A stretch of 9,690 nt of DNA from the NCBI GenBank assembly GCA_943325485.2, contig CALPPP020000033.1:1-9690 (forward strand), read 5' to 3'. Positions 7,888 through 9,690 of the stretch are shown one piece after another. A program made the position numbers and the translations under genes. How positions within the stretch are numbered: position 1 is the stretch's first letter; each line of letters opens with the position of its first letter. Source of the DNA: Rickettsia typhi (GTDB taxonomy: Bacteria > Pseudomonadota > Gammaproteobacteria > Burkholderiales > Burkholderiaceae_C). Below the pieces are notes generated by a model. The model was not told the origin of the DNA, did no database searches, and saw nothing but the letters and a program-made list of their open reading frames with translations.

Positions 7888-9690
7888 ATGAACATTTCTG
7901 CCCCCTTTATTGCAAGGCCCGTGGCCACCACTTTGCTGAGCATTGGCATGGCCTTGGGCGGTGCCTTGGCCTATCTGCAATTGCCGGTGGCGCCTTTGCC
8001 ACAGGTGGATTTCCCCACCATCTCGGTGCAGGCCAATTTGCCTGGTGCCAGTCCTGAGACCATGGCGGCCACCGTGGCTACGCCACTCGAGCGGGTCCTT
8101 GGCAACATTGCTGGCGTGACCGAGATGACCTCCAGTTCTTCGCAGGGCAGCACACGTGTCACCTTGCAGTTTGAACTCGAACGCGATATCAATGGCGCAG
8201 CACGTGAAGTGCAAGCGGCCATCAACACTGCCCAGCCCTTGTTGCCAAGCGGTATGCCAAGCCGTCCTACCTACAAAAAGGTCAACCCTGCAGACAGCCC
8301 GATGTTGGTTTTGGCCTTGACCTCAGACACTTACACACGTGGGCAGATGTACGACTTGGCGTCCACCACTTTGGCGCAGCGTTTGGCGCAAGTTGATGGT
8401 GTGGGGCAGGTCACCATTGGTGGTGGTGCTTTGCCTGCGGTCCGCATCGCGCTAGACCCCAACAAACTCAGTGCGGCGGGAGTCTCGCTGGAGATGGTGC
8501 GTCTAGCGGTGGTGGCCAACAATGCCCACCGGCCTAAAGGTGTGGTGGAGGACGATACCCAAGCGTGGCAAATCGAAGCCAATGACCAAGCCCGCACAGC
8601 ACAAGACTATGCGCCGCTTATCTTGCGCTATGTGAATGGTCAGGCTTTGCGTTTGCAAGATGTGGCGCAGGTGCAAGATTCGGTGCAGGACGTGCGCACC
8701 GACGGCGTGTCCCAAGGCCAACCCGCTGTGCTGTTGGTACTGAGCCTTCAACCGGGTGGCAATGTGATTGAAACGGTTGACAGGGTGCGCCGCATCTTGC
8801 CTATGTTGCAAACAGCTTTGCCAGCGGCCGTGCAGATGGCGGTGGTGTTGGACCGCTCGCCTACCGTGCGGGCCTCTCTGCTAGAGATACAAAAATCGTT
8901 GGTGCTGTCCATGGCGCTGGTGATATTGGTGGTGGCCTTGTTTTTAAAGCGGTGGCAAACCGCACTCATTCCTGCTGTCGCTTTGCCGCTGTCTTTGGCG
9001 GGAACCTGTGTGGTGATGTACCTCATGGGTTTGAGCTTGAACAACCTCACGCTCATGGCTTTGACCATTGCCACTGGCTTTGTGGTGGACGATGCGATTG
9101 TGGTCTTAGAGAACATTACCCGACAGCGCGAGCGTGGTGTGCCTTTGCTGCAAGCGTGTTTGCAGGGGTCGCGTGACATTGGCTTTACCGTGGTCGCCAT
9201 CAGCATTTCTTTGGTGGCGGTGTTCATCCCGATTTTGTTTATGGGCGGCGTGCTGGGGCGTTTGTTTCGTGAGTTTGCCGTGGTGATGACTGCCGCCATC
9301 ATGGTGTCGATGCTGGTGTCTTTGACCACCACCCCCATGATGTGTGCTGCCCTGTTGCCGCCTCAGCCAAGCCAAGCACCCAGATCGCGGCGCAGCAAAT
9401 GGTTGCGTTTTTACAAACATGGCTTGGCTTGGGCATTGCGTCACCCATGGCTGATGTGGTTGGTGTTGCTCGCGGCCATCGCCTTCAATGTCGCGTTGTA
9501 CCGCGCTATTCCCAAGGGTTTTTTCCCCCAGCAAGACACTGGCCGCATCAACGGCTTTATTCGTGCCGACCAAAGTTCCTCGTTTCAAGCCATGCAGCAA
9601 CGCTTGCACACCATGCTGGCCATCGTGCAGGCTGATCCCGCGGTACTGACCGTGACGGGTTTCACCGGCGAGGGGCAACGCAATGCCGCC
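7888..9690 (+). CDS. mdtC: RND efflux permease subunit MdtC (3' end beyond window)
   Basis: From the ATG at 7888 the frame stays open for 601 codons to the right edge, so a bit more than half of a roughly 1025-residue RND permease is present. It is a second, different permease, not a copy of MdtB. The stretches LPVAPLPQVDFP, LPGASPETMAATVATPLER, ERDINGAAREVQAAIN, LLPSGMPSRPTYKK and LTSDTY follow E. coli MdtC. TM1 is at about 10-32 and TM2-TM6 run from about 333 to 490. TM4 carries the proton-relay pair D401 and D402 in [16 protein letters not shown]7 lies near 520-540, followed by IPKGFFPQQDTG at the start of the second periplasmic loop. The partner lysine and arginine of TM10-TM11 lie outside the window. 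The start is five bases after the mdtB stop; a weak gagc precedes it. The tight spacing implies coexpression with mdtA and mdtB for mixed trimer assembly. Confidence 0.94.
   Translation, partial: MNISAPFIARPVATTLLSIGMALGGALAYLQLPVAPLPQVDFPTISVQANLPGASPETMAATVATPLERVLGNIAGVTEMTSSSSQGSTRVTLQFELERDINGAAREVQAAINTAQPLLPSGMPSRPTYKKVNPADSPMLVLALTSDTYTRGQMYDLASTTLAQRLAQVDGVGQVTIGGGALPAVRIALDPNKLSAAGVSLEMVRLAVVANNAHRPKGVVEDDTQAWQIEANDQARTAQDYAPLILRYVNGQALRLQDVAQVQDSVQDVRTDGVSQGQPAVLLVLSLQPGGNVIETVDRVRRILPMLQTALPAAVQMAVVLDRSPTVRASLLEIQKSLVLSMALVILVVALFLKRWQTALIPAVALPLSLAGTCVVMYLMGLSLNNLTLMALTIATGFVVDDAIVVLENITRQRERGVPLLQACLQGSRDIGFTVVAISISLVAVFIPILFMGGVLGRLFREFAVVMTAAIMVSMLVSLTTTPMMCAALLPPQPSQAPRSRRSKWLRFYKHGLAWALRHPWLMWLVLLAAIAFNVALYRAIPKGFFPQQDTGRINGFIRADQSSSFQAMQQRLHTMLAIVQADPAVLTVTGFTGEGQRNAA

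Noticed and set aside
9342..9635. Open frame in another plus-strand frame near the right edge
   Set aside because: It overlaps the continuous mdtC frame, whose translation follows MdtC through TM6, TM7 and the next loop, so there is no frameshift and no separate gene.

Overview
The window looks like a chromosomal segment from a betaproteobacterium, most likely Burkholderiales and possibly Comamonadaceae. This rests on protein character, on the gene set (pteridine-reductase-like SDR, folB, ttcA, a MidA/NDUFAF7-type methyltransferase, an RND pump of the MdtABC type) and on moderately GC-rich, TTG-leucine-rich coding. The lineage call is inference, since no rRNA or other marker is present.

Layout. 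Positions 1-178 hold no gene but a cluster of short imperfect repeats of the 'gtcattgcgag' type in both orientations. The last copy runs into the 3' end of ttcA. From 2228 down to 179, three genes are packed on the minus strand, read in the order SDR reductase, folB, ttcA, with gaps of 7 and 3 bases. From 2227 to the right edge everything is on the plus strand: a MidA-like methyltransferase, a 64-residue DUF2905 membrane protein, then mdtA, mdtB and the first 601 codons of mdtC, which runs off the end. The two gene sets diverge from start codons that overlap on one 'catg', so there is no intergenic promoter region between them.

Function. The left operon joins two pterin/folate steps (dihydroneopterin aldolase and a reductase carrying the Asp-Tyr-Lys triad of pteridine reductases) to a tRNA C32 thiolation enzyme. 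The right operon encodes a tripartite-type drug/solute exporter: a periplasmic adaptor and two different RND permeases, expected to form a mixed MdtB/MdtC trimer. No outer-membrane channel gene or regulator is visible; either may lie beyond position 9690. The methyltransferase and DUF2905 genes may be transcribed with the pump genes, as gaps are only 4 and 28 bases.

I see no mobile element, CRISPR array, tRNA, rRNA or convincing new system. The most unusual parts are the repeat cluster with its invasion of the ttcA C-terminus, the zero-gap divergent starts, and the reductase-folB pairing.
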